The position numbers were made by a program, and so were the translations under genes. A stretch of DNA of 29,188 bases from Brachionus rotundiformis. Taxonomy: Eukaryota > Rotifera > Eurotatoria > Ploima > Brachionidae. The notes beneath the pieces were generated by a model. That model made no database searches and was not told the origin of the DNA. It saw nothing but the letters and a program-made list of their open reading frames with translations. Positions within the stretch are counted from its first letter, which is position 1. Each line of letters starts with the position of its first letter. Location of the stretch: NCBI GenBank assembly GCA_016802295.1, contig JAESIW010000203.1, positions 819,348 to 848,535 of the forward strand, read 5' to 3'. This document shows, in pieces, positions 29,094 to 29,188 of this stretch.

Positions 29094-29188
29094 ATGAATT
29101 TATCCACTTTAAAAAGTAAGATGATAAATGAACAAACTGATTCCCCAATCCGACTTAGAAATAGAAATGTTCCCAGATATTTGCCGAC
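29094..29188 (+). CDS. Possible start of a gene cut by the window edge
   Basis: An ATG at 29094 opens a frame of 31 codons to the window end. The base composition becomes more coding-like, and RLRNRNVPRYLP is a plausible basic protein segment. Similar RNR..PRYL strings occur in retrotransposon polyproteins, so this may be either a host gene or a mobile element. No function can be assigned. Confidence 0.3.
   Translation, partial: MNLSTLKSKMINEQTDSPIRLRNRNVPRYLP

Overview
This is eukaryotic nuclear DNA. It is very AT-rich (about a quarter G+C by eye), with tiny spliceosomal introns (about 47-136 bp, GT...AG), AATAAA signals close behind stop codons, and metazoan gene families: PIGU, BORCS7, a CLIP-170-type CAP-Gly protein, a Ly6-fold GPI-anchored protein, NAT8/camello-type acetyltransferases, a secreted phospholipase B, and a candidate amidated neuropeptide precursor. 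An invertebrate is certain in practice. A monogonont rotifer (Brachionus-like) is my best guess from composition and intron size, but nothing here proves it.

Layout. 1-500: a short element with piggyBac-type ends (TTAA) holding a LINE scrap. 572-1105 (-): a three-exon Ly6-like gene whose 3' end is repeated inverted at about 1673-1866. 2286-3446 (+): a decayed non-LTR retrotransposon ending in a (GTTA)9 tail. 3524-5204 (-): BORCS7 followed by PIGU, the two reading frames overlapping by 8 nt. 5520-6109: a piggyBac deletion derivative. 6848-7030: the 3' end of another retroelement. 7694-9045 (-): a complete-length but broken Tc1 element, followed by a second Tc1 relic and a tRNA-derived SINE-like piece (9640-10040). 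10642-12232 (+): two tandem membrane-anchored GNAT acetyltransferase genes. 12750-13435: a cluster of repeats, including a 209-bp MITE. 15155-18862 (+): a seven-exon CLIP-170 homologue. 19431-19733 (-): a neuropeptide-like precursor. 20548-24020 (+): a whole hAT transposon with perfect 8-bp target duplication and an apparently intact three-exon transposase. 25010-26230 (-): a LINE relic split by an 802-bp pogo/Tigger derivative that still encodes only the DNA-binding domain. 26758-27954 (-): a secreted phospholipase B. An exact 40-bp copy of part of that gene lies upstream of it at 28536.

The host genes do not form one pathway. PIGU acts in attaching GPI anchors, and the Ly6-like protein is a predicted GPI-anchored client, but that is probably coincidence. 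The strongest points are the BORCS7/PIGU overlap (one transcript probably carries two proteins), the intact hAT element with symmetrical 30-bp-period AACCGGTT arrays, the DNA-binding-domain-only pogo derivative, and the unclassified neuropeptide precursor. I found no evidence for a wholly new type of system.
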